The translations under genes and the position numbers were made by a program. From Trebonia sp035571275 (GTDB lineage: Bacteria > Actinomycetota > Actinomycetes > Streptosporangiales > Streptosporangiaceae), in contig DATMKQ010000205.1 in NCBI GenBank assembly GCA_035571275.1, forward strand, positions 1 to 18,299: a stretch of 18,299 nt of DNA. Reading direction: 5' to 3'. The notes under the pieces were generated by a model. That model made no database searches. It had not been told where the DNA came from and saw only the letters and a program-made list of their open reading frames with translations. This document shows, piece after piece, positions 6,394 through 14,459 of the stretch (position 1 is the first letter of the stretch; each line of letters opens with the position of its first letter).

Positions 6394-6767
6394 ACCTCGA
6401 AGAAGTGCTGAATCTCCAGCCGGTCGAACTCAGGCACGTGATGGATGTCACGCAAATGCTCCGCGCGCGGGTCGTGCGCGGGTACGCAAAGGACCTTCTC
6501 ATCAGGTCCCTTCTCGTCCTTCATCTTGAACATGCCAATGACGCGCGCCGTGATCAGGCAGCCAGGAAACGTGGGCTCCTCGAGCAGCACAAGCGCGTCA
6601 AGCGGGTCACCATCTCCGCCGAGCGTGTTCTCGATGAACCCGTAGTCGGCCGGGTACCTGGTAGAAGTGAAAAGCATGCGGTCAAGCCTGATCCGACCGC
6701 TCTCATGGTCCATCTCATACTTGTTCCGCTGTCCCTTGGGGATCTCGATGATCACTTCAACATCCAT
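6276..6767 (-). CDS. ppa: inorganic pyrophosphatase, family I
   Basis: 163 residues, the normal bacterial length. It hydrolyses cytosolic PPi to two phosphates and so drives biosynthetic reactions. The active-site pieces are in order: IEIPKGQRNKYE (6-18), RYPADYGFIENT (37-48), the metal-binding DGDPLD with D52, D54 and D57, KVLCVPAHDPR, and HFFEVYKDLEPGK (signature lysines). GGAGA, four to five bases upstream of the ATG, fixes the start. It is divergent from dacB, a pairing conserved in actinobacteria. Its 3' end is overlapped for 118 bp by the convergent TPR-like ORF. Confidence 0.97.
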   Translation of the reverse strand: MDVEVIIEIPKGQRNKYEMDHESGRIRLDRMLFTSTRYPADYGFIENTLGGDGDPLDALVLLEEPTFPGCLITARVIGMFKMKDEKGPDEKVLCVPAHDPRAEHLRDIHHVPEFDRLEIQHFFEVYKDLEPGKSVEGASWADRTAAEAEVEESRKRFIEAGGQ

Positions 6768-6860
6768 GTCGTCTCCACGTGATAGCCGCTAACCGACTCC
6801 ATTGTCACCGGTCGAGCGGGTTAAGCCGGACGGCGGGTCCGCGCCAGAAACACGGGGTCC

Positions 6861-6866
6861 TAAGCT
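6861..6866 (+). promoter_or_regulatory. possible -10 of dacB
   Basis: TAAGCT fits TANNNT and would give a leader of about 26 bases that still carries the GAGG ribosome site before GTG 6899. No -35 is recognisable. The remaining ppa-dacB gap (6768-6898) shows no gene. Confidence 0.3.
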
Positions 6867-6898
6867 ATGCACACCGCTACCCCGGATGAGGTGAGTAG

Positions 6899-8347
6899 GT
6901 GCGCCGTACCCGGATCACGGCTCTGACCACGCTTGCGATGCTGAACCTGTTCACGCTCGCCGCCGGCGTGAGCGTCGCGCGCATGCTGCCGCCCCGGCTG
7001 GCCGCGCTGCACATTCCCGTCGCGGCCGCACGGCGGACGGTGGGGCCTGGAACGGTGCTGACCCCGGTGCTGGTTTATGGCACGGCGGTCCGGTCCGCCG
7101 GTCAGTCGGCCTCGCCCACGACGACCGGGCTGTCCGCGCTTGTCGCCGCCACGCTGCCGGGCGCCGAGGTCGGCCCGCAGCTCGGGGTGGAGGTCGCGAA
7201 CGCGGCCACCGGCCGGGTGCTGTACTCGGCCAACAGCGGCACGCTTGCGACCCCGGCCTCCACGACGAAGGTGGCGACCGCGGTCGCCTCGCTCGCGGTG
7301 CTCGGGCCTGACGCGCGTTTCAGCACCAGCGTGCGGCAGGTCACCGGCGGCATCGTCTTGGTCGGGGGCGGTGACCCCACGCTCGCGGTCAACAACTATC
7401 CGGCCTCCGCTTACCCGCGCCCCGCCACGCTGGCGACGCTCGCGGCGGCCACCGCCCGGGCGCTGCGGGCCGAAGGGCGCACATCAGTCCAGCTGGGTTA
7501 CGACACGTCGCTGTACAGCGGGGCTGGTTTGGCGCCTGGCTGGACGAACAGCGACGTGTACACAGGAAACGTGACGCCGATCGTGTCGCTCGAGGCAGAC
7601 CAGGGCCGGCGTACGCCGTCCGGCGCACTCCAGGACTCCGATGATCCGACGAACTTCTCGCCGCGCACGTTTGACCCGGCCGGCCTGACCGCGGCCGCGT
7701 TCGCCGCGCTGCTGAAGAAGGACGCAATCACGGTGACCGGCGGGCCGTCGCCAGCTACCGCGCCGCGGAGCTCGGCGACGCTCGCGAGCGTGAGTTCGCC
7801 GCCGCTGTACCAGGTCGCGGAGCAGATGCTCCAGGAAAGCAACAACGTGATCGCCGAGAACCTTGCGCGGCACCTGGCGATCGCGATGGGGCTCCCCGCG
7901 ACGTTCGGCGGCGCGGCCAACGCGGTAATGACCGAGTTGCGGCGGCTGGGCGTGACGACACCGATCAGCCTCGTCGACGGCAGCGGCCTGTCGCCCGAGG
8001 ACGGTATCGCCCCGGACACGCTGGTGCGGATAATCCAGGCGGCGGCCGCGTCGCCGCGGCTGCGGTCCGCGATCACCGGGCTGCCCATCGCGGGGTTCAC
8101 AGGAACGCTGTCGACGGGTGGCAGCGTGTTCGGCGACATCGGTGGTGCCGCGCGTGGCGTGCTGCGGGCCAAGACCGGCAACCTCAGCACCGTGGCCGCG
8201 CTCGCCGGCCTCGTCTACGACCGCAGCGGCACGCTGCTGATCTTCGCGATCATGGCCCCCCAGATACCCAGCGCTGGCCTCCTCCAGACCGCCGCCAACG
8301 CGATCGACTCCGCCGCCACCGCCCTAGCCTCCTGCGGCTGCCGCTAA
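6899..8347 (+). CDS. dacB: D-alanyl-D-alanine carboxypeptidase/endopeptidase, PBP4 type (peptidase S13)
   Basis: 482 residues, exported: a short RRTR start and a hydrophobic helix (about 7-27) form a signal peptide or anchor. The penicillin-binding triad is intact: STTK (S121, K124), SNN (S314-N316) and KTG (425-427). The long insertion between the first two motifs is typical of S13 enzymes. It removes the terminal D-Ala from peptidoglycan stem peptides, or cleaves cross-links, outside the membrane. GAGG, seven to ten bases before the GTG, supports the start. The C-terminus ends in CGCR, an unusual two-cysteine tail. A structured repeat follows 34 bp after the stop. Confidence 0.93.
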   Translation: MRRTRITALTTLAMLNLFTLAAGVSVARMLPPRLAALHIPVAAARRTVGPGTVLTPVLVYGTAVRSAGQSASPTTTGLSALVAATLPGAEVGPQLGVEVANAATGRVLYSANSGTLATPASTTKVATAVASLAVLGPDARFSTSVRQVTGGIVLVGGGDPTLAVNNYPASAYPRPATLATLAAATARALRAEGRTSVQLGYDTSLYSGAGLAPGWTNSDVYTGNVTPIVSLEADQGRRTPSGALQDSDDPTNFSPRTFDPAGLTAAAFAALLKKDAITVTGGPSPATAPRSSATLASVSSPPLYQVAEQMLQESNNVIAENLARHLAIAMGLPATFGGAANAVMTELRRLGVTTPISLVDGSGLSPEDGIAPDTLVRIIQAAAASPRLRSAITGLPIAGFTGTLSTGGSVFGDIGGAARGVLRAKTGNLSTVAALAGLVYDRSGTLLIFAIMAPQIPSAGLLQTAANAIDSAATALASCGCR

Positions 8348-8380
8348 CCGCGAGCAAAGACCCGCGGCGGCGAATCCCCC

Positions 8381-8485
8381 CGCGAGCCAAAGGGGCGCCC
8401 CGCTGTCGTGAGTGAGGAGCGGTGAAGCGAAGCTTCAACGCGACGAGCGACGACAGCGGACTCCGGCGCCCCGGAGGCGAGCGGG
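8381..8485 (+). repeat. structured palindromic repeat, copy A
   Basis: A 105-bp element with nested stems. GGGGCGCC (8392-8399) pairs with 8465-8472, CCGCTGTCGT (8400-8409) with 8450-8459, and the centre is TGAAGC-GAA-GCTTCA (8423-8437). A second copy lies inverted at 14096-14200. It sits just after dacB and may end transcription there. It ends 10 bp before the -10 of the metalloprotease gene. Confidence 0.75.
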
Positions 8486-8495
8486 AAAAACAGAG

Positions 8496-8508
8496 TACGG
8501 TAGATAGC
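8496..8508 (+). promoter_or_regulatory. candidate leaderless promoter for the DUF2342 gene
   Basis: TACGGT (8496-8501) is a good TANNNT -10 ending seven bases before GTG 8509. No Shine-Dalgarno is present between them, so transcription would start at the codon itself. The repeat lies immediately upstream. Confidence 0.5.
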
Positions 8509-9681
8509 GTGAGCAGCGCACAGATGATCGACTGGGACCTGGCGATCTCCACCGGCACCAGGTTCGCGCGGCAGGGTCCGCAAGTAAGCCTCGCCGATGC
8601 TCGTGCCGTGGTGGCCGAGTTGCGCGGCCTGACCGCCGTTGTGCAGCAACCGGTCCGTGAGGTCACCGGCCTGACCAGCCGGGAGGTCACGGGTCCGGTA
8701 GCCGTGGTGGACCGCCCGGGGTGGATCAAGGCGAACGTGGGCGGGTTTCGCGTCGTTCTCGAGCCGCTGGCGGAAAAGCTCGCCGAACGCGGCAGCGGCG
8801 TGCCCGCGGCCGGCTCGGTGGTCGCGGCGGTCGGATCGAGGGTTACCGGCGTGCAGGCGGGGCTGATCCTGGCGTACCTGTCCGCGAGAGTCCTCGGCCA
8901 GTACGAGCTGTTCCTGCCGCCCGGTGAGGGCGGTGCGGGCGACGGCACCGACGTCGTCGCCACCCCTGCGACCGCGACTCCGAACGGCGCGAACGGCGCT
9001 TCGGCCAACGGCGGGTCCGCGCAGGACGCGGCGCAGGGAGTCGGGCGGCTCACTCTCGTCGCGCCGAACATCGTCATGGTCGAGCGCGAGCTCGGCGTCG
9101 ACCCGCACGACTTCCGCCGCTGGGTGTGCCTGCACGAGGAGACCCACCGCGTCCAGTTCACGTCTGTGCCCTGGCTGCGCGGTTACGTGCAGGGCATGAT
9201 GACAGAGTTCCTGCTGGCCTCGGACCTTGATCCCGCGGCCATCGTGGACCGGCTCCGCGCCGCGGCCGGCGCTGTCGCCGGGGCCGTGCGCGGCGGGGAC
9301 GGTGAGTCGCTCATCGAGGCCATGCAGACCCCGGCCCAGCGGGCGCTCCTTGACAAGCTCACCGCCGTGATGACCCTGGTCGAGGGGCACGGCGACTACG
9401 TGATGGACGCGGTAGGCCCGCAGGTGGTGCCCTCGGTCGCCGAGATCAGGGAGAAGTTCAACTCGCGGCGCGGCTCGGCCGGCCGGGTCGAGCAGATCCT
9501 GCGGCGGATACTCGGCATCGACTTGAAGATGAAGCAGTACGCGGAGGGGTCCCGGTTCGTCAGTACGGTCGTCGAAGAGGCCGGGATGGCCGGGTTCAAC
9601 AAGGTGTGGACGTCCCCGGAGACGCTTCCGACCCGCGCCGAACTCGCCAGGCCGGCCGACTGGCTGGCCCGGGTTGGCTGA
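8509..9681 (+). CDS. zinc-dependent metalloprotease-like protein, DUF2342 family
   Basis: 390 residues from GTG 8509. The conserved start IDWDLAISTGTRFA is followed by PVAVVDRPGWIKANVGGFR, GYVQGMMTEFLL and EGHGDYVMDAVGPQVVPS. The zinc-hydrolase helix HEETH (H209, E210, H213) lies in LHEETHRVQF. A Gly/Ala/Asn-rich linker (about 145-180) looks like an insertion. Family members are named coenzyme F420 biosynthesis-associated or putative hydrolases; proteolysis has not to my knowledge been shown. The gene next to tilS is its conserved neighbour. A GTG at 8422 would extend the protein through the repeat element and is rejected as the start. Confidence 0.88.
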   Translation: MSSAQMIDWDLAISTGTRFARQGPQVSLADARAVVAELRGLTAVVQQPVREVTGLTSREVTGPVAVVDRPGWIKANVGGFRVVLEPLAEKLAERGSGVPAAGSVVAAVGSRVTGVQAGLILAYLSARVLGQYELFLPPGEGGAGDGTDVVATPATATPNGANGASANGGSAQDAAQGVGRLTLVAPNIVMVERELGVDPHDFRRWVCLHEETHRVQFTSVPWLRGYVQGMMTEFLLASDLDPAAIVDRLRAAAGAVAGAVRGGDGESLIEAMQTPAQRALLDKLTAVMTLVEGHGDYVMDAVGPQVVPSVAEIREKFNSRRGSAGRVEQILRRILGIDLKMKQYAEGSRFVSTVVEEAGMAGFNKVWTSPETLPTRAELARPADWLARVG

Positions 9682-9716
9682 TCAGGCACGACCGCCCGGC
9701 GCGGCGGGCGGCTGAG

Positions 9717-10730
9717 GTGGGCCCGGCGCCAGCCGTCGCCGCGGTTCGCAATGCCGTGCGCGCCTGTCTGGGCGATCTGGCGCCTGGCGATCTAGTGCTC
9801 GCCGCGTGCTCCGGAGGGGCGGACTCGCTGGCGCTGGCCGCGGCGCTGGCGTTCGTTGCCCCTCGCGCGGGGCTGCGCGCTGGTGGCGTGACCGTGGACC
9901 ACGGGCTACAGGACGGCTCGGCCATGCGAGCCGCCGAAGTGACGTCGGCGCTTTCCGCACTCGGACTCGATCCGGTGCTCGGCGTCGCGGTGGCGGTTGA
10001 CGGTGGGGGTGGCCCGGAGGCCGCGGCGCGTGCGGCCCGGTACGAAGCACTGTCGGGGGCGGCGGAACAGACGGCCGCTACCGCCGTCCTGCTCGGCCAC
10101 ACGCTGGACGATCAAGCGGAAACCGTGCTGCTCGGCCTGGCTCGCGGGTCCGGTCCGCGGTCACTGGCCGGCATGCCGCCGCGCCGCGGCGTGTTCCGGC
10201 GGCCGTTGCTCGGGCTGCGGCGGGCCGACACCATCGCGGCCTGCGCGGCACTGAGCCTGCGGACGTGGGACGACCCGCACAACGGCGATCGCAGGTACGC
10301 GCGGGTGCGGGTCAGGCTCGACGCGCTGCCCGCATTGGAGGCGGCGTTGGGGCCCGGTGTCGCGGCCGCGCTGGCCCGCACGGCCGATCAGCTTCGCGCC
10401 GATGCGGAGGCTCTCGAAAATATTTCTTCCGAACGGTTTCGTTGCGGCTCTCCGCTGTCCACGTCCTCCCTGGCCGGGATGCCCGTCGCGGTGCGCACCC
10501 GCGTGCTCCGTCAGGCGGCCGTCGAGGCGGGATGCCCGGCGGGCGCGCTGACCGCGGGGCACGTGGCACGGCTGAGCGAATTGGTAACCGATTGGCACGG
10601 GCAGCGCTGGATCGACCTGCCAGGTGGCGTCCGCGCGTCTCGCCGGTCCGGCCAGGTATGGTTCGCGGGCGCTGCGGGGATCGTTGACGTAATGGGCGCC
10701 GTGACCGAGTCCGGCCGGGACGACAGGTAA
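9717..10730 (+). CDS. tilS: tRNA(Ile)-lysidine synthase
   Basis: 337 residues. The N-terminal PP-loop ATPase carries CSGGADS (32-37), VTVDHGLQ and GHTLDDQAETVLLGLARGSG; a shorter C-terminal domain follows. It uses ATP and lysine to convert C34 of the CAU-anticodon tRNA-Ile to lysidine, so that AUA is read as isoleucine; it is normally essential. GTG 9717 begins the typical PAVAAVRNAVRACL helix. The ORF stays open upstream to 9606, but that part overlaps the preceding gene. It lies 35 bp after the metalloprotease and 24 bp before hpt, so the three are likely one transcript. Confidence 0.93.
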   Translation: MGPAPAVAAVRNAVRACLGDLAPGDLVLAACSGGADSLALAAALAFVAPRAGLRAGGVTVDHGLQDGSAMRAAEVTSALSALGLDPVLGVAVAVDGGGGPEAAARAARYEALSGAAEQTAATAVLLGHTLDDQAETVLLGLARGSGPRSLAGMPPRRGVFRRPLLGLRRADTIAACAALSLRTWDDPHNGDRRYARVRVRLDALPALEAALGPGVAAALARTADQLRADAEALENISSERFRCGSPLSTSSLAGMPVAVRTRVLRQAAVEAGCPAGALTAGHVARLSELVTDWHGQRWIDLPGGVRASRRSGQVWFAGAAGIVDVMGAVTESGRDDR

Positions 10731-10754
10731 AAACAGGTAAAGGGAGTCGCACAC

Positions 10755-11363
10755 ATGGACACCGCGGACATGGGACCGGCACTGAAAGAGGTGCTTATCA
10801 CCTCCGAGCAGCTAAGTGCGCGGACCGCGGAACTGGCGGCGCAGATCGACGCCGATTACGCCGGCCGCGAACTGCTTCTCGTCGGGGTGCTTAAGGGCGC
10901 GGTCATGGTGATGGCCGATCTTGCGCGTGCCATGCACCTGCCCGTCGAGATGGACTGGATGGCGGTCTCGTCCTACGGGTCGGGCACGAAGTCGTCCGGC
11001 GTGGTCCGCATTCTCAAGGACCTGGACACCGACATCAGCGGCCGGAACGTGCTCATCGTCGAGGACATTATCGATTCGGGGCTCACGCTGTCCTGGCTGG
11101 TCGGCAACCTGCGGTCCCGGGAGCCGGCGACGGTGGCCGTGTGCGCGATGCTGCGCAAGCCGTCCTCCGCGCTGATGGATGTCGAGGTCGCCTATACCGG
11201 TTTTGAAGTACCCGACGAGTTCGTGGTCGGCTATGGCCTGGATTACGCGGAGAGGTACCGGAACCTGCCGTTCATCGGGACACTGGCTCCCGAGGCTTTG
11301 CTAGTCAGGGGGACGACCCCCGGAGCCCCCGAACGGGAGGGGAACACATCTCGCGGCGGGTAG
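10755..11363 (+). CDS. hpt: hypoxanthine-guanine phosphoribosyltransferase
   Basis: 202 residues, slightly longer than usual because of a C-terminal tail after LVRGT. The PRPP-binding signature VLIVEDIIDSGLTL is intact. GVLKGAVMVMADL supplies the pyrophosphate-binding loop, and SSYGSGTKSSG the flexible catalytic loop. It converts hypoxanthine and guanine with PRPP to IMP and GMP. GGGAG, eight bases before the ATG, fixes the start. The tilS-hpt-ftsH order is conserved across Gram-positive bacteria. A tiny direct repeat (ACAGGTAAA, twice) lies at the tilS stop. Confidence 0.96.
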   Translation: MDTADMGPALKEVLITSEQLSARTAELAAQIDADYAGRELLLVGVLKGAVMVMADLARAMHLPVEMDWMAVSSYGSGTKSSGVVRILKDLDTDISGRNVLIVEDIIDSGLTLSWLVGNLRSREPATVAVCAMLRKPSSALMDVEVAYTGFEVPDEFVVGYGLDYAERYRNLPFIGTLAPEALLVRGTTPGAPEREGNTSRGG

Positions 11364-11365
11364 CG

Positions 11366-11394
11366 TTGATGTACCGTCAGGTATTCCTTAAACG
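11366..11394 (+). promoter_or_regulatory. candidate promoter of ftsH
   Basis: TTGATG (11366-11371) and TAAACG (11389-11394) are separated by exactly 17 bp and start three bases after the hpt stop. They would give a leader of about 115 bases before ATG 11515. No gene is seen in 11364-11514. Confidence 0.45.
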
Positions 11395-11514
11395 TTGTGC
11401 GCGGTCGGAGATGTCGGCCGCTGATGGTGGGCAAGCATGGCAGTGCCGCCGGTGGTCGGCGGGACGTGAGGCTGGTCAGGAGGGAACGGCCCCAAGCCGA
11501 GGGGGTCGCTCACA

Positions 11515-13497
11515 ATGGAATTGAAGCGCTTTTTCCGTGGCCCGCTGCTGCTGGTGCTGCTTGCGGTGCTGGTAGTCACGATCGCCCTGGGCTGGGCGAA
11601 CTCCGGCAGCACGTACACGCCGAAGGACACCGGCTTCGTCGTGCAGCTGATCGAGCAGGGCAAAGTCAAGTCGGCCGTGCTCACCGACAAGAACCAGACG
11701 ATCCAGATCACCACGAACAGCGGCCAGCAGTACGAGGCGAGCTGGGTTGAGAACCAGGGCCAGCAGCTGCAGCAGCTGCTGCAGCGGCAGTTCGACAAGG
11801 GCAACCTGCCCGGCGACTACACCGTGCAGATCCCCAAGTCGAGCGCGCTGCTTAGCATCCTCGAGACGTTCATCCCGTACCTGCTGATCGCGCTGTTCTT
11901 CTTCTTCCTGCTGACACAGATGCAGGGCGGTGGGTCGCGCGTGATGAATTTCGGCAAGTCGCGCGCCAAGCTGATCACCAAGGACACGCCCAAGACCACG
12001 TTCGCGGACGTGGCCGGCGCCGACGAGGCCATCGAGGAGCTGCAGGAGATCAAGGAGTTCCTGCAGAACCCGGCTAAGTTCCAGGCGATCGGCGCCAAGA
12101 TCCCCAAGGGCGTGCTGCTGTACGGGCCGCCCGGCACTGGCAAGACCCTGCTCGCGCGCGCCGTGGCCGGCGAGGCGGGCGTGCCGTTCTACTCGATCTC
12201 CGGTTCTGACTTCGTGGAGATGTTCGTCGGCGTTGGCGCCTCCCGCGTGCGCGATCTGTTCGAACAGGCCAAGGCGAACGCACCCGCGATCGTGTTCGTG
12301 GACGAGATCGACGCGGTCGGCCGGCACCGTGGCGCTGGGCTCGGCGGCGGGCACGACGAGCGAGAGCAGACCCTCAACCAGATGCTTGTCGAGCTCGACG
12401 GGTTCGACACCAAGGGCGGCGTTATCGTCATCGCCGCCACCAACCGGCCCGACATCCTGGACCCGGCGCTGCTTCGCCCCGGCCGCTTCGACCGGCAGAT
12501 CGTCGTGGCGCAGCCGGACCTGACCGGGCGCAAGGGCATCCTGAAGGTGCACGCGCGCGGCAAGCCGATCGCGCCCGACGCCGACCTGGACATCATCGCC
12601 AGGCGGACGCCCGGCTTTACCGGCGCTGACCTGGCCAATGTAATCAACGAGGCGGCGCTGCTGACGGCGCGCCACAACGGCAAGCAGATCCACATGGCTG
12701 CTCTCGAGGAAGCCATCGACCGCGTGATGGCCGGGCCCGAGCGCAAGAGCGTGCTGCTGTCGGAGTCTGAGCGGAAGCTGATCGCCTACCACGAGGGCGG
12801 ACACGCCCTGGTCGGCCACGCGATGCCGCACGCCGATCCGGTGCACAAGGTGACGATCATCCCGCGTGGCCGGGCGCTCGGCTACACCCAGGCGCTGCCG
12901 ACCGAGGACAAGTTCCTCACCACCCGCGCCGAGATGGAGGACCAGCTCGCCATGCTGCTCGGCGGCCGTACCGCCGAGGAGCTGATCTTCCACGAGCCGA
13001 CCAGCGGCGCGGCCAACGACATCGACAAGGCCACGCAGATCGCGCGCGCCATGGTCACCGAGTACGGCATGAGCGAGCGGCTTGGCGCGCGCAAGTTCGG
13101 CAGCGGTGACGCCGAGCCGTTCCTCGGCATGGACAGGTCACACAGCCGGGACTACTCCGAGGAGATCGCGTCGGCGATCGACGAGGAGATCCGGCGGATG
13201 ATCGAGGCCGCGCACGACGAGGCGTGGGAAGTACTCGTTGAGTATCGCGACGTCCTGGACAACCTGGTGCTGCGGCTGCTTGACAAGGAGACCGTGTCGC
13301 GCAAGGAGGTCCTGGAGATCTTCGCCCCGGTGCAGAAGCGCCCGGCGCGCGGCAGCTACACCGGCTACGGCAAGCGGCTGCCATCGGACCGTCCGCCCGT
13401 CCTGTCGCCGAAGGAGCTCGCGCTCGCGGCCAGCTCCTCGCTCGGCACCGACAGCCCGAACGGTGCCAACGGACAGGCACCCGATGACCGAGCTTGA
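11515..13497 (+). CDS. ftsH: ATP-dependent membrane zinc metalloprotease FtsH
   Basis: 660 residues. Two membrane helices (about 8-28 and 117-137) flank a small extracytoplasmic domain. The AAA module has Walker A GPPGTGKT (204-211), Walker B IVFVDEID (D263, E264) and the second region of homology TNRPDILDPALLRPGRFDRQ. The protease has HEGGH (H426, E427, H430) and the third ligand D502 in ANDIDKATQIA. It forms a hexamer that pulls out and degrades membrane and short-lived cytosolic proteins. GAGGGGG, about nine bases before the ATG, supports the start. The tail ends in an Asn/Gly/Ala-rich stretch. Its last 14 bases overlap folE. Confidence 0.98.
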   Translation: MELKRFFRGPLLLVLLAVLVVTIALGWANSGSTYTPKDTGFVVQLIEQGKVKSAVLTDKNQTIQITTNSGQQYEASWVENQGQQLQQLLQRQFDKGNLPGDYTVQIPKSSALLSILETFIPYLLIALFFFFLLTQMQGGGSRVMNFGKSRAKLITKDTPKTTFADVAGADEAIEELQEIKEFLQNPAKFQAIGAKIPKGVLLYGPPGTGKTLLARAVAGEAGVPFYSISGSDFVEMFVGVGASRVRDLFEQAKANAPAIVFVDEIDAVGRHRGAGLGGGHDEREQTLNQMLVELDGFDTKGGVIVIAATNRPDILDPALLRPGRFDRQIVVAQPDLTGRKGILKVHARGKPIAPDADLDIIARRTPGFTGADLANVINEAALLTARHNGKQIHMAALEEAIDRVMAGPERKSVLLSESERKLIAYHEGGHALVGHAMPHADPVHKVTIIPRGRALGYTQALPTEDKFLTTRAEMEDQLAMLLGGRTAEELIFHEPTSGAANDIDKATQIARAMVTEYGMSERLGARKFGSGDAEPFLGMDRSHSRDYSEEIASAIDEEIRRMIEAAHDEAWEVLVEYRDVLDNLVLRLLDKETVSRKEVLEIFAPVQKRPARGSYTGYGKRLPSDRPPVLSPKELALAASSSLGTDSPNGANGQAPDDRA

Positions 13498-14092
13498 TGA
13501 CCGCGCTTTTGTAACACCAGGACCTGTCGATCAGGCGCGCATCGAGCGCGCCGTCCGTGAGATCCTGCTCGCCGTCGGCGAGGACCCGGACCGGGACGGG
13601 CTGATCGACACCCCGGCCCGGGTGGCCAGGATGTACGCCGAGCAGTTCGCGGGGCTGCGGCAGCGTCCAGAGGACGTGCTGACGACCGTCTTCGACGCCG
13701 AGCATGACGAGATCGTGCTGGTGCGGGACATCGAGATGTACAGCATGTGCGAGCATCACCTGGTGCCGTTCTTCGGCAAGGCGCACATCGGTTACATCCC
13801 GAACGAAAAGGGCGAGATCACCGGCCTGTCCAAGCTCGCTCGTGTCGTCGACGTGTTCGCCCGGCGGCCGCAGGTGCAGGAGCGGATGACCTGCCAGATC
13901 GCGGACGCACTGATGCGCATCCTCGAAGCCCGCGGCGTGATTGTCGTGCTTGAGGCGGAGCACCTGTGCATGTCCATGCGCGGCGTGCGCAAGCCTGGCG
14001 CCAAGACGGTCACGTCGGCCGTCCGCGGCATCTTCCGCAAGGACGCACGCACCCGCTCGGAAGCCATGAGCCTCCTTTTCGGCCACCGTTAA
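13484..14092 (+). CDS. folE: GTP cyclohydrolase I
   Basis: 202 residues. It opens GTP to 7,8-dihydroneopterin triphosphate, the first step of tetrahydrofolate synthesis. The family signature SMCEHHLVPFFGKAHIGYIP contains zinc ligands C89 and H92, and the third ligand is C162 in EAEHLCMSMRGV. GLSKLARVVDVFARRPQVQERMT (about 114-136) is the second signature. The ATG overlaps the end of ftsH by 14 bp, indicating translational coupling; a weak GGACAGG lies upstream. The structured repeat starts four bases after the stop. Confidence 0.97.
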   Translation: MTELDDRAFVTPGPVDQARIERAVREILLAVGEDPDRDGLIDTPARVARMYAEQFAGLRQRPEDVLTTVFDAEHDEIVLVRDIEMYSMCEHHLVPFFGKAHIGYIPNEKGEITGLSKLARVVDVFARRPQVQERMTCQIADALMRILEARGVIVVLEAEHLCMSMRGVRKPGAKTVTSAVRGIFRKDARTRSEAMSLLFGHR

Positions 14093-14095
14093 TCC

Positions 14096-14200
14096 CCCAC
14101 TCGGCTCCGGGCGCTTCGGCCCGCCGTCTTCCCTCGTCGCGCTGAAGCTTCGCTTCAGCCCTCCTCAGTCCAGACGGCGGCGCGCCCTTCGCCTCGCGGG
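14096..14200 (-). repeat. structured palindromic repeat, copy B
   Basis: Inverted relative to copy A at 8381. Stems: GGGCGC (14109-14114) with 14182-14187, CCGCCGTCT (14121-14129) with 14172-14180, and the centre GCTGAAGC-TTC-GCTTCAGC (14141-14159). Its stem bases differ from copy A while pairing is kept. It starts four bases after the folE stop and may act as a terminator separating folE from the next operon. Confidence 0.75.
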
Positions 14201-14339
14201 GCCCCAGGTTTCAGGTTTCTTGGTTGGGTAGCAGAAAACGAAGAATTTGCTAAACGAAAACGCCCGCAGACGCGTCTAACAAATTGGACGCCTTGTCTTT
14301 ACGTTGTCGTTAGAGCGCGTGGTTGTGATAGGAGGTACC
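14201..14339 (+). promoter_or_regulatory. A/T-rich leader region before the 39-residue ORF
   Basis: This gap is clearly less G/C-rich than its surroundings (runs such as GAAAACGAAGAATTTGC). It contains the 10-bp palindrome AGACGCGTCT (14269-14278) and a TCTAAC / GTTAGA inverted pair (14276 and 14308). It must hold the promoter of the downstream operon, but I could not place -35 and -10 convincingly. It ends in the AGGAGG ribosome site of the small ORF. Confidence 0.35.
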
Positions 14340-14459
14340 GTGTCTAGGGGACATGCGGCGGCGATGGTCGCCTCCGGGCATGGTGTCTGTGTCGGTTACC
14401 GCGGGGTTAAGAAAATCTTCAGCAGATCACGGTTGCGGCACATGGCGGACTCGTCATGA
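14340..14459 (+). CDS. small 39-residue ORF coupled to the lysyltransferase-like gene
   Basis: GTG 14340 is preceded by a strong Shine-Dalgarno (TAGGAGG) at four bases. It opens a 39-codon frame that ends TCATGA, where ATG 14456 of the next gene overlaps the stop. The peptide is basic, with VKKIFSRSRLRH in its second half, and has no membrane helix. The downstream gene has no ribosome site of its own at ATG 14456. This ORF could therefore be a translated leader controlling it by coupling, or a small protein. I know no homologue. Confidence 0.5.
   Translation: MSRGHAAAMVASGHGVCVGYRGVKKIFSRSRLRHMADSS

Noticed and set aside
8422..8508. Upstream GTG start for the DUF2342 protein with GAGGAG just before it
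   Set aside because: The spacing to GAGGAG is only two bases, the extension is encoded by the repeat element, and the conserved family N-terminus begins after GTG 8509.
11476..12993. 505-codon open frame on the minus strand
   Set aside because: It lies fully antisense to ftsH, reads as low-complexity His/Arg/Leu-rich sequence, and is explained by the lack of stop codons in high-GC antisense frames.
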